Origin: a virus
DNA: 64,000 bases
IMG/VR virus record: IMGVR_UViG_3300032069_000005
Coordinates: 1 to 64,000 of that record
Reading direction: 5' to 3' (one strand)
A program made the translations under genes and the position numbers. This document shows, one piece after another, positions 1 to 6,787 of this stretch (position 1 is its first letter; each line of letters starts with the position of its first letter). The notes below the pieces were generated by a model. It had not been told where the DNA came from. It worked only from the letters and a program-made list of their open reading frames with translations, and ran no database searches.

Positions 1-16
1 CGTGGCAGAATAGATA

Positions 17-25
17 TGTTATACT
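17..25 (+). promoter_or_regulatory. Extended -10 promoter element
   Basis: TG at 17-18, one base, then TATACT at 20-25 forms an extended -10 box. The following bases (TTTAGGTAGAAGG) resemble those after the promoters at 2400 and 10399. The -35 box would fall at or before the window edge, so only half of the promoter is visible. Confidence 0.6.
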
Positions 26-31
26 TTAGGT

Positions 32-117
32 AGAAGGCGTAGAAAGATAGAGTTAGTCGGCTATCGCAAAACAAGGATAAGGCTGACTTAAAAGCATACC
101 CCTTGCCTTATTTTTTT
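32..117 (+). ncRNA. Possible short terminated RNA or attenuated leader
   Basis: Between the promoter at 17-25 and a T-run at 111-117 there is no good ORF, only two hairpins. GTCGGC (56-61) can pair with GCTGAC (82-87), and a terminator-like stem follows. The two stems compete at base 82. This fits either an RNA of about 85 nt or an attenuator ahead of the first genes. The transcription start is inferred. Confidence 0.35.
73..117 (+). terminator. Intrinsic terminator
   Basis: AAGG-AT-AAGG (73-82) pairs with CCTT-G-CCTT (101-109), giving two 4-bp helices around a small internal loop, followed by seven T residues at 111-117. This is a standard Rho-independent layout. It lies about 85 nt after the promoter and before the first plus-strand gene. 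Confidence 0.55.
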
Positions 118-135
118 AAAATAGGAGATAATAAA

Positions 136-216
136 ATGAGAATTTTTAATCTAAACAAAGTATATAATATAGTATGTAATTGGCAAAAAACAAAAACGGT
201 TGTTATATATCCATAG
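136..216 (+). CDS. Short peptide (26 aa), unknown
   Basis: ATG at 136 follows GGAG at 124-127. The peptide is basic and hydrophobic (MRIFNLNKVYNIV...), and no family is recognised. Its good ribosome site and position just after the terminator make it a plausible leader peptide or early micro-protein, but such a short frame could be chance. Confidence 0.35.
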   Translation: MRIFNLNKVYNIVCNWQKTKTVVIYP

Positions 217-251
217 AATATAGCGAAGTGATAATAAGGGAGGGCTAATAA

Positions 252-812
252 ATGTTATACAGAGCCAAAGCAGATAAAGACGAAGGCGTTAAAGGATGTA
301 AACAAGTAGGAAGCGGCGATATATTTGGTTATGAATTAGTTAATACTTTTTTTGTTGATAATAGCGGTTTTGGTGGTGAGGGGATTGCATTGGATTTTAA
401 GGAATTTTTAAACAAAATTAGGGCTGGTTTTTATTATGGCATAACATCCGCCGGACAATTTCAAGTTTATATAGGCGAATTTAAACGAATATCAAGAGCC
501 AAGATATTCAAAGAGCAAGAAATTGCCAGCAGTAAACTAATTAGTAAGTCTTGCAGGGTAATTAATTATATTAATGGCGATAAAACTATTCGGTTATATA
601 CTACGGATATTTTACAATATAAGGGAGATAAGATTATTTTTAATTCTGGCGGTTATAAAACAGTTACCACAAAAAGCCGAATAAATCAATTTTTACCAGC
701 CGGAGTATATTTATATCAAAAAGATTACGAATGGTATATCGCAGACAATCGCAAAAAAAACATAGAAGGTGTTACTAAATTTTTTAATGGTATAGAATTG
801 CCAAGATATTAA
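252..812 (+). CDS. Hypothetical phage protein (186 aa)
   Basis: A soluble protein with no recognised domain, starting at ATG 252 after GGGAGGG. Alternating short hydrophobic and polar stretches suggest a beta-rich fold. It is the first sizeable gene of an early-type run of small unknown genes. A non-coding gap of about 50 nt separates it from the next gene. Codon use matches the neighbours. Confidence 0.75.
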   Translation: MLYRAKADKDEGVKGCKQVGSGDIFGYELVNTFFVDNSGFGGEGIALDFKEFLNKIRAGFYYGITSAGQFQVYIGEFKRISRAKIFKEQEIASSKLISKSCRVINYINGDKTIRLYTTDILQYKGDKIIFNSGGYKTVTTKSRINQFLPAGVYLYQKDYEWYIADNRKKNIEGVTKFFNGIELPRY

Positions 813-863
813 ACAAGAGGCAGGGCGTTCCCTTGCCTTCTTATAAAAAAGGAGAATGAGATT

Positions 864-1067
864 ATGTTAGAAATAACCGAAACAGACAAAATTATAATAG
901 GTAATAATATCGCAGATATTTTATTGTTAAAAGAAGATAGGGGATATAATCCCAAAAGATATAAAACTTCCTGGGGCAATAAAAGTGCTTTGGGAATATA
1001 TGAAGTTGTGAATAGACTATTTGAAGAAAAAGAATTTAGAATAATAAAGTTAGGGCAGATATACTAA
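864..1067 (+). CDS. Hypothetical protein (67 aa)
   Basis: Small soluble protein with a GGAG ribosome site upstream. No motif is recognised. The middle (KRYKTSWGNKS) is basic and aromatic, which could fit nucleic-acid or protein contact. It lies 15 nt before the next gene and is probably co-transcribed with it. Confidence 0.6.
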   Translation: MLEITETDKIIIGNNIADILLLKEDRGYNPKRYKTSWGNKSALGIYEVVNRLFEEKEFRIIKLGQIY

Positions 1068-1082
1068 AAGGGGGAATAAAAA

Positions 1083-1697
1083 ATGATTAATAAAAAAATA
1101 ACTTATGTTAGTGATGAAGGATTTGAATTTACTTTTGAACCGATTGAAGATACTTTAAAAATAAAGAAAATAAAAGACGGATTTGAAGCCAGATATTTAA
1201 CGCCGGATAATGACCCACAGAATCCTTTTGAAAACGGCGAAGGTAATGGGAATTTTTTTCATTGGAAGGATAGGGGAAGGGAAGAATTACTTAAATATTG
1301 CGAAGCTCTGGGCTATGACCCAGAAACAAGAGAAAAAATCGGCAAGGGAAATCCCGACGCTGTAAAAATAGATAAATACGAACATTCCAGCGTTTCTTAT
1401 TCTATTTCCGGCGAAGGTAGGCAATGTCAATGGGACACTTCGTCTGCTTGGGCGGTATGGCTACCAGACAATTGCCTATTAGACGAATTAAAGAAATTAA
1501 AGGGTAACGTCAGGCATAAGAAATGTATTGAATATGCAAGGCAAGCGTGCGAATTATTTAATCAATGGGCGAATGGGGATGTTTATTGTATTGTAAAAGA
1601 AACATACGATAAAAAGAAAAGCCCGATTGATTATGAGATAGTGGGTGGCATTTTTGGCAGAGATTATGCAGAGAAGGCATTAGAAACCGATATATAA
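1083..1697 (+). CDS. Conserved-type phage protein (204 aa)
   Basis: Acidic soluble protein. The middle holds VSYSISGEGRQCQWDTS followed by AVWLPDN, and the C-terminal part holds FNQWANGDVYCIV. From memory this arrangement recurs in uncharacterised phage proteins; I know no function for it. The start follows a GGGGG-rich ribosome site. The neighbours are small early genes, so a role in host takeover is possible but unproven. Confidence 0.75.
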   Translation: MINKKITYVSDEGFEFTFEPIEDTLKIKKIKDGFEARYLTPDNDPQNPFENGEGNGNFFHWKDRGREELLKYCEALGYDPETREKIGKGNPDAVKIDKYEHSSVSYSISGEGRQCQWDTSSAWAVWLPDNCLLDELKKLKGNVRHKKCIEYARQACELFNQWANGDVYCIVKETYDKKKSPIDYEIVGGIFGRDYAEKALETDI

Positions 1698-1708
1698 AGG
1701 GGGATAAT

Positions 1709-1792
1709 ATGATTAGGTGCGGAAATCCAGAAATATTTTGTAATGAACGCCGTAGAGGATATTGCGAAAATGAAAATCAAGTAATTAAATGA
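1709..1792 (+). CDS. Cys-containing micro-protein (27 aa)
   Basis: ATG at 1709 follows AAAGGGGG, and the stop overlaps the next start as ATGA (1789-1792), the coupling style of real genes here. Four Cys residues (RCGNPEIFCNE...GYC) could bind zinc. No family is recognised. Confidence 0.5.
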   Translation: MIRCGNPEIFCNERRRGYCENENQVIK

Positions 1793-2175
1793 CCCAGACT
1801 TACGCCAATTATTATAAGGCATACCGGAAGAAACGCCAGGAGCAAGACCCAGGCTATTTATCAGAGTATAGAAGAAAATATTATGATTATCTCAAAATAA
1901 ATAAGAAATGGCTCTTGCATTGGAAATGGGCTAAAGAACGCTGTAATAGAGTTAATGCCCCTAATTATCCGGCTTATGGCGGTAGAGGGATTAAATTTCT
2001 TTTGAGTAAAAAAGAAGCGAGGTTATTATGGGAAAGAGATAAGGCAGACCAATTATGGCGAGCAAGTTTAGACCGGATAGACCGGAACGGAAATTATGAA
2101 TTTGATAATTGCCGATTTATTGAGCATAAAACAAATTCTGGAAAGGATAAGAAAAAGGAGAGATATAAATGTTGA
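1789..2175 (+). CDS. HNH/AP2-type homing-endonuclease-like protein
   Basis: 128 aa. The C-terminal half reads YGGRGIKF...LDRIDRNGNYEFDNCRFIEH, a pattern shared by many free-standing phage proteins annotated as HNH-like or AP2-domain homing endonucleases. The N-terminal 40 residues are a basic helix rich in Tyr, Lys and Arg that could contact DNA. It overlaps the genes on both sides. The nuclease assignment rests on family resemblance; complete catalytic residues cannot be confirmed by eye. Confidence 0.65.
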   Translation: MTQTYANYYKAYRKKRQEQDPGYLSEYRRKYYDYLKINKKWLLHWKWAKERCNRVNAPNYPAYGGRGIKFLLSKKEARLLWERDKADQLWRASLDRIDRNGNYEFDNCRFIEHKTNSGKDKKKERYKC

Positions 2176-2360
2176 GAATTAGATTAAAGAAAAAATTTTT
2201 ATATAAAGTTATAGATAAGGACAGAATGATTGAATATCATTGCCGATATACTTATTTAGATATTGGTTATAAAGGCAGTATTTATTTTATAACTATTACT
2301 CAAGAGGATTGGTGTAATTCATTTCTTGGGGCTACAATGCGGTGGAATAGTGGATTTTAA
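2169..2360 (+). CDS. Hypothetical protein (63 aa)
   Basis: Starts inside the last codons of the preceding gene and has a GGAGAG ribosome site. A basic N-terminus is followed by a probable beta-rich segment. No family is recognised. It is the last gene before the promoter at 2376. Confidence 0.5.
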   Translation: MLRIRLKKKFLYKVIDKDRMIEYHCRYTYLDIGYKGSIYFITITQEDWCNSFLGATMRWNSGF

Positions 2361-2375
2361 TACAGAAAAAATCTC

Positions 2376-2405
2376 TTGTTAATATTATTACATTTGTGTT
2401 ATACT
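2376..2405 (+). promoter_or_regulatory. Sigma70-type promoter with extended -10
   Basis: TTGTTA (2376-2381), an 18-bp spacer, then TATACT (2400-2405) preceded by TGT, so the -10 is extended. The next bases, TATAGTAGGAGG, resemble those downstream of the promoters at 20 and 10399. Transcription would begin near 2412, almost on top of the ribosome site, giving a nearly leaderless transcript. Confidence 0.7.
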
Positions 2406-2422
2406 TATAGTAGGAGGTATAT

Positions 2423-2482
2423 ATGACTTTCTTAAAACGATTTTATCAATGGCTGGATAATTTATTGACTTCTATTTGTTAA
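2423..2482 (+). CDS. Micro-protein (19 aa)
   Basis: ATG at 2423 is placed well behind TAGGAGGT (2411-2418) and directly follows the promoter. The peptide (MTFLKRFYQWLDNLLTSIC) could form an amphipathic helix. Strong transcription and translation signals argue for expression. Its function is unknown, and it could be a leader peptide for the AT-hook gene. Confidence 0.45.
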   Translation: MTFLKRFYQWLDNLLTSIC

Positions 2483-2505
2483 GAGATAATGAGGAGAAAT
2501 AGATA

Positions 2506-3081
2506 ATGGGCAGAAGAAAAGGCTCAAAAAATAAACCTAAAATAATAACGCCTTCTTTAGAAAATCTTGAAGATGAACAAAGAGAACAGGTAGCTCCTGC
2601 GGATAGTATTGAAATAAAAAATCTCACTCCTGGCAATGATACTAAACAGGAATTAGGGGATATTCCTCCTATTATAAAGAGAGGTAGAGGCAGACCGAGA
2701 AAGAATCCGGTAGGAGAAGAAAGTGTAAAAGTGATTATAGGAGAAAAAATCTCCGTAGTAAATAGCCCTTCTCCTATATATACCAATATAAAGAATCTCA
2801 AAAGAGAAATACGCCAGCTAAAGAAACTTAAATTGCAATGTAGAGCCGGAAGCTCAGAAAGAATAAAATTACATCATAAGATTAAAGGAATGAAAATCCA
2901 ATTGGCTGAATTAAAGAAACAAAAAAATATTGCCCCAATAGAGCCAATAAAAGAAATAGATACCAAAAAATATAATAAAATAAATTTTACCGGAGAGTTA
3001 AGCCCACAAACAATTGAAAGGTTTAAAAAGAATTTTGGGATTGAATTTATTAATATAGGATATATGAGGGAGGATAAATGA
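2506..3081 (+). CDS. AT-hook DNA-binding protein
   Basis: 191 aa. An N-terminal GRRKGSKNKPK element and a clear AT-hook, KRGRGRPRKNP near residues 63-73, predict binding in the minor groove of AT-rich DNA. A central Lys/Arg-rich helix (about 95-140) may be a coiled coil. It is the first large gene behind the 2376 promoter, so it may be an early DNA-binding factor. The N-terminus resembles that of the RecA-like protein at 25150. The exact role is unknown. Confidence 0.7.
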   Translation: MGRRKGSKNKPKIITPSLENLEDEQREQVAPADSIEIKNLTPGNDTKQELGDIPPIIKRGRGRPRKNPVGEESVKVIIGEKISVVNSPSPIYTNIKNLKREIRQLKKLKLQCRAGSSERIKLHHKIKGMKIQLAELKKQKNIAPIEPIKEIDTKKYNKINFTGELSPQTIERFKKNFGIEFINIGYMREDK

Positions 3082-3836
3082 GAAAAACAATTTTTTGGTT
3101 AGTAATAATTGGGATTTTATTATTTACTTCTTTGGGATATTGTGCTAATTATAATGTGCAAAGTAATACACCACAAAATAATCAGGGTTATATTTTTATT
3201 AGCACTGGGCAGAAGCAAGGAGGCACAGAAATAGGCACTTGGACAGACCCAATTACAATACCGACTTTAAAGGGAGATAAAGGAGACCAGGGAATTCAAG
3301 GTATAGCCGGAAAGGATGGTTATACGCCTATTAAAAATATTGATTATTTTGATGGAGTAAATGGGGCAGATGGTTTAAATGGAAAAGATGTAGACCCCGC
3401 AACAGTTACTAATTTACAAAATGAAGATAATATTTTAGATAAAAAAATAATAGATATTGGTGATTTTAATAGTTATGTAAATAATAGACAAGATAATCAA
3501 TTACAAGACCACGAAAATAGGATAAATGCGTTAGAGGAAACTCAATACAATGTTGAAAGTGCAGTAAGAATATTAGATACCAAAAAAACTACATTGGAAA
3601 TTTATAATACATATGATATAAGGCACTCCAGAGAAATAGCAATAGGTATTCGGGTTATATATAAGTTAGGCAAATCATATCAAGATAGAGTGAATGAAAA
3701 AATAGAAACAAGATTGTCTAATTTAGAAAAAACATTAGACAATTCTCCTATAATTACGAAAGTAGTAGATATAAAAGGAAATACTAAATCTGTTCGGATA
3801 ACTGAAAATGGTTTAAAGATTGAAGGAGGATTTTAA
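3078..3836 (+). CDS. Secreted collagen-like protein
   Basis: 252 aa. Residues 1-22 form a signal peptide (basic start, hydrophobic core, GYCA cleavage region). A collagen-type Gly-X-Y stretch, KGDKGDQGIQGIAGKDG, lies near residues 68-84, with a second short run, GADGLNGKD. The C-terminal half is helical and probably a trimeric coiled coil (about 110-220), ending in a short beta region. Collagen-like stalks are common in phage fibres, but a secretion signal is unusual for a virion part and points to export or the host surface. It overlaps the AT-hook gene by 4 nt. Confidence 0.7.
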   Translation: MRKTIFWLVIIGILLFTSLGYCANYNVQSNTPQNNQGYIFISTGQKQGGTEIGTWTDPITIPTLKGDKGDQGIQGIAGKDGYTPIKNIDYFDGVNGADGLNGKDVDPATVTNLQNEDNILDKKIIDIGDFNSYVNNRQDNQLQDHENRINALEETQYNVESAVRILDTKKTTLEIYNTYDIRHSREIAIGIRVIYKLGKSYQDRVNEKIETRLSNLEKTLDNSPIITKVVDIKGNTKSVRITENGLKIEGGF

Positions 3837-3837
3837 A

Positions 3838-3984
3838 ATGATGAAGAATTGTTTTAAATCTAATATTTTTGTTCCAGATAATTATCCTGAAGTATTTTTT
3901 GACGAATTTTTATTGAGATGCAGAACTTGTGATAAATTTGAAATCTGCAGAGAAATAATAGAAAGAAAAAAATGTTTAAAGTAG
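3838..3984 (+). CDS. Cys-rich micro-protein (48 aa)
   Basis: Starts at ATG 3838 after TGAAGGAGG. It contains RCRTCDKFEIC and a later Cys, a possible compact zinc site. It overlaps the next gene by 13 nt. No family is recognised. Confidence 0.55.
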   Translation: MMKNCFKSNIFVPDNYPEVFFDEFLLRCRTCDKFEICREIIERKKCLK

Positions 3985-4151
3985 CTTTCGTAACTTATAA
4001 ATCTGGTGTAATGCCCCTTAAATCTTTTGAGACAAAAGATGAGGCGGATAACTATATTCTGGAAATAGCCGAAAAGGAGTTGGGGATAAAGACCGGATAT
4101 ATAGAAGATACAGTAACCGGAAAAAGAGAAAAGATAGAGGATTTAAGATGA
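3972..4151 (+). CDS. Hypothetical protein (59 aa)
   Basis: Small alpha/beta protein (MFKVAFVTYKSG...). It overlaps the genes on both sides, ending in the ATGA coupling at 4148-4151. The spacing of conserved-looking hydrophobic residues supports real coding. No family is recognised. Confidence 0.55.
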   Translation: MFKVAFVTYKSGVMPLKSFETKDEADNYILEIAEKELGIKTGYIEDTVTGKREKIEDLR

Positions 4152-4288
4152 AAATCTATCGTTGTTGTATAGGAATTCACAAAAAATATAGATGTTTTGT
4201 TATTAGTATTTATAGGTTGAAGATTGAGATTATTTCTTTTGGAAGAAAAAGAATGTATTGTATTTCTTGGAATGATTGGGGCGAATAA
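4148..4288 (+). CDS. Basic micro-protein (46 aa)
   Basis: Coupled to the preceding gene through ATGA. Rich in Arg, Lys, Ile and Cys (MKIYRCCIGIHKKYRC). It ends just before the strong ribosome site of the next gene. No family is recognised. Confidence 0.45.
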   Translation: MKIYRCCIGIHKKYRCFVISIYRLKIEIISFGRKRMYCISWNDWGE

Positions 4289-4302
4289 TAAGGAGGCTCA
4301 CA

Positions 4303-4710
4303 ATGGCTAAAAACGCTGGCTTTACCTGGCATTGTCATCACACTGTTTTATTAGAGTTTTGTTACGACTACAATAAAAGAAAAAACATTATTAAAACTAC
4401 TAAATCCAAAAACGAAATAGAAACTCGCTTACGCCTATTTAAATTTGTTAAAGGCAAACTCCCCGGTGGAATTATTAAGACTGGGCAAAAGCAAGCAAAA
4501 GCTTGGCAGAAGTGGCAGGAGGCTTGGGTCTCGTGCGGCACGTCTTGGCAGGAATACAATGAAGCTTGGCTGAAATACAATGCAGTGGGGCAGGAATGGA
4601 AAAAAGCTTTATCTAAATATAAAAACCGTTTAGAAGCCCTACACAAACAAGAATGTGGATGTAAGGAATGGAACGGAAAAGAGATAGTATTCCCAAAAGA
4701 AATAAAATGA
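4303..4710 (+). CDS. HH...CYDY / CGCKEWNGKE family protein
   Basis: 135 aa. ATG 4303 is chosen over an upstream TTG (4276) because AAGGAGG at 4290-4296 is ideally placed. The N-terminus (HCHHTVLLEFCYDY, then ETRLRLFK) and C-terminus (CGCKEWNGKEIVFPK) match those of the gene at 11459. The middle is a degenerate Trp/Ala-rich repeat (WQKWQEAW, WQEYNEAW) where the paralogue has a clean 7-residue repeat. His and Cys clusters at both ends suggest metal binding. Function is unknown. Confidence 0.7.
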   Translation: MAKNAGFTWHCHHTVLLEFCYDYNKRKNIIKTTKSKNEIETRLRLFKFVKGKLPGGIIKTGQKQAKAWQKWQEAWVSCGTSWQEYNEAWLKYNAVGQEWKKALSKYKNRLEALHKQECGCKEWNGKEIVFPKEIK

Positions 4711-5012
4711 TAATTAAATTTTATTGTGATAATGGGCACTGGTTTACCAAGACCGATGCCGAATTAAGAGAAGAAAAACAGTCTCAAAGATTCTGTAATT
4801 TATGCGGAAAAAAATTGCACATTGAACAACAAAGTTTAGAGAATGTAATAACTTTTGATTTAGAAGAGCAAATTAAAAATAATATTGATTCTTCTGTGGC
4901 TAAAATTGGATGGGACAATACTCTTGATATAATCCAAAGAAATAAAAACCAGGCGTGTTACAGATTATATAAAATTGAATTAGAAAAAAGAGGGTTTAAA
5001 ATAAATGAATAA
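4707..5012 (+). CDS. Zinc-ribbon-like small protein
   Basis: 101 aa from ATG 4707, which overlaps the preceding stop as ATGA; this favours it over a start 39 nt upstream. An N-terminal CDNGHWF...RFCNLCGKKL segment (about residues 6-38) is a probable zinc ribbon. The rest is helical and acidic. It could be a DNA- or protein-binding adaptor. Confidence 0.6.
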   Translation: MIIKFYCDNGHWFTKTDAELREEKQSQRFCNLCGKKLHIEQQSLENVITFDLEEQIKNNIDSSVAKIGWDNTLDIIQRNKNQACYRLYKIELEKRGFKINE

Positions 5013-5235
5013 ATGCAAATGCGGAATAAAAATGCATAATATTTTAGATTATTTAGATAAAGAATCAGAAAGAAATCCAGATAGATTTCAATTAACTAAA
5101 TCCGCAGTATTAAAAATAGAACAGGCGATAATAGATACTGGATTAGATTTTGATGATTCTTGGGCAGAATTTAAAACTAATGGATTATTAAATAACTATC
5201 GGGGAATTCCGATAGAAATAGTGGAGGAAAAATGA
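5005..5235 (+). CDS. Hypothetical protein (76 aa)
   Basis: Starts MNKCKCGIKMHN and overlaps the preceding gene by 8 nt and the next by 4 nt. Otherwise acidic and helical. No family is recognised. The N-terminal CKCG may be half of a zinc site. Confidence 0.5.
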   Translation: MNKCKCGIKMHNILDYLDKESERNPDRFQLTKSAVLKIEQAIIDTGLDFDDSWAEFKTNGLLNNYRGIPIEIVEEK

Positions 5236-5450
5236 GTTTACCAAAACCAAAAAGCAAATATGGATATAGTCAAAAAGAAGTTGAAATTATCTGTCAAGAA
5301 AGAAATATAAAAATTAAAGATTTTTGGAGAGCATTTGGCGTAAAGACGGTAATTGTTGAAGAGGGAGAAAACAGATATTTTATCTGTGATATAGAGCGAA
5401 CATTATATAAACTAAATTGTAAAGATGGAAAATTTCATTTACGGGATTAA
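5232..5450 (+). CDS. Hypothetical protein (72 aa)
   Basis: Starts within an ATGA overlap. A basic N-terminus is followed by a mixed alpha/beta pattern ending in FHLRD. The segment SQKEVEIICQERNIKIKDFWRAFG has a helix-turn-helix-like look, but this is weak. No family is assigned. Confidence 0.5.
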   Translation: MSLPKPKSKYGYSQKEVEIICQERNIKIKDFWRAFGVKTVIVEEGENRYFICDIERTLYKLNCKDGKFHLRD

Positions 5451-5456
5451 AATAAA

Positions 5457-5726
5457 ATGAATAATATTTGGACTTTAGATTTAGATACTGTCATTGAAAT
5501 TTATGATTTGGCTATGGCTCACGGAAAGAAGCCAGGAGATAGTATGCAGGAAGAATTTGACGAAGTATTAAAAAATAAACCGGATAGATTTACTTTTTTA
5601 GGTAATATTGGAGAAGATATGGATGTAGATTTATTAGTTGGCAATCTTCGTGAGAAAGGATTAAAAATATTAAATCTAAAAGAGACTGATAGGAGAAATC
5701 AATATAATGGGCGAAATAATTTATAA
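5457..5726 (+). CDS. Hypothetical protein (89 aa)
   Basis: Acidic helical protein (MNNIWTLDLDTVIEIYD...). Its last 20 nt overlap the next gene, whose ribosome site (TAGGAGA) lies inside it. No family is recognised. Confidence 0.5.
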   Translation: MNNIWTLDLDTVIEIYDLAMAHGKKPGDSMQEEFDEVLKNKPDRFTFLGNIGEDMDVDLLVGNLREKGLKILNLKETDRRNQYNGRNNL

Positions 5727-6093
5727 ATTACCCAAAGGCGTAGAATTATCAGACCACGTTAAAGAAAAGGCACTGGCTTATTTGGATATTCGTCTTTGTG
5801 GAATACATTATTACATTCCCATTACTAAAGAAATTAAAAAGCAGTTTAATTTAATAGAAAGAAAGGGAAAATTAACTCCTACTAATTGGAAAGCGTTTAG
5901 AAGATTAAGTGATATTATGCAACTTACGATTGATAGTATATATTTACAAGTGCGTGATGTAGTTTGTGCTGGAATAGAAGAATCTTTAGACCAAGAGTTA
6001 AAAGAAGGATTTTCTAAATTATTTGATAATTTTATTCATAAAAGAGTAAATGCAGAAATGACTAAAAAGCTACCTAAATCGGAGAAGAAATGA
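5707..6093 (+). CDS. Hypothetical helical protein (128 aa)
   Basis: Start ATG 5707 has TAGGAGA nine bases upstream. The sequence is mostly amphipathic helices with a Lys-rich tail, and no motif is recognised. It sits between small unknown genes, coupled to the next by ATGA. Confidence 0.55.
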   Translation: MGEIIYKLPKGVELSDHVKEKALAYLDIRLCGIHYYIPITKEIKKQFNLIERKGKLTPTNWKAFRRLSDIMQLTIDSIYLQVRDVVCAGIEESLDQELKEGFSKLFDNFIHKRVNAEMTKKLPKSEKK

Positions 6094-6275
6094 AAAATAA
6101 AGATAAATATTATTCTAAAAATAAACGATGTAAATGTGGCAGATTAATCCGGAATTATTCTAAACAATGTAAAAAATGTCATTTAAAAAAATTGTCATTG
6201 TTTAGAAATAAATATTGTTTGAGAGAGAAATCTTTTTCTATATTATGTAGAATCTGTAAAAACAAAACAAATTGA
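6090..6275 (+). CDS. Zinc-ribbon remnant of homing-endonuclease type
   Basis: 61 aa, basic. CKCGRLIRNYSKQCKKCHLKK closely resembles the N-terminal zinc module of the homing endonucleases at 37936 and 60731, but no nuclease domain follows. It may be a truncated homing endonuclease or an independent zinc-finger peptide. A later CRIC pair suggests a second partial metal site. Confidence 0.5.
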   Translation: MKNKDKYYSKNKRCKCGRLIRNYSKQCKKCHLKKLSLFRNKYCLREKSFSILCRICKNKTN

Positions 6276-6308
6276 TAAATATGTTGCTTGGTTCAAAAGG
6301 AATTATTT

Positions 6309-6578
6309 ATGATTTTTGATAATAAAAAAGAAAATATATATTGTCCTATCTGTCAGAAATGGATAGATAAGTTGGCAGGAACTTTAATTTTAGAAACAAT
6401 AGTTTATTGTATTTTTTGTTACAATGAAGAAAAAAACATAAAATCTTATTTAGGTTATATATGGGATTTAACGCCTTGTCAATATTTATTTGAAGGTAAC
6501 TGGTGCTTGAAACAAAATAAAATGATTGATTGTAATGGCAAAGAAGAAGGATGTAAATTTTTAGGGGAGGAAGAATGA
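6309..6578 (+). CDS. Double zinc-site small protein (89 aa)
   Basis: ATG 6309, placed after AAAAGG, is preferred to a TTG at 6288. CPICQKW...CIFC (about residues 12-38) forms a zinc-knuckle-like pair, and the C-terminal part has four more Cys residues. It overlaps the next gene by 4 nt. Function is unknown. Confidence 0.5.
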   Translation: MIFDNKKENIYCPICQKWIDKLAGTLILETIVYCIFCYNEEKNIKSYLGYIWDLTPCQYLFEGNWCLKQNKMIDCNGKEEGCKFLGEEE

Positions 6579-6772
6579 AAGTAAAAGACTTGAAATTAAT
6601 TTTAAATGCTTTTCATAATGATTGCCCTATTGAATTTGAAGATGAAAACGGAAAGAGGCATACTATTTCTAATATTAAATCCGATAGTTGCCTTGTATTT
6701 TGGACTATGCTTTTAAGTGAAAGAAATTTTGATAAAAGAAAAGATGGGCAGGAAATTATTTGGCATAATTAA
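6575..6772 (+). CDS. Hypothetical protein (65 aa)
   Basis: Begins MKVKDLKLILNAF, followed by CPIEFED and a beta-rich C-terminal half. Similar short proteins lie near replication genes in other phages, but I cannot assign a role. It lies 15 nt before the RuvB-like gene. Confidence 0.5.
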   Translation: MKVKDLKLILNAFHNDCPIEFEDENGKRHTISNIKSDSCLVFWTMLLSERNFDKRKDGQEIIWHN

Positions 6773-6787
6773 TTTGATAGGTGATAA

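Noticed and set aside
2472-2801. Minus-strand frame of 109 aa opposite the AT-hook gene
   Set aside because: It is the shadow of a Lys/Glu-rich gene, reads as an improbable Leu/Phe/Ser-rich sequence and lacks a ribosome site.
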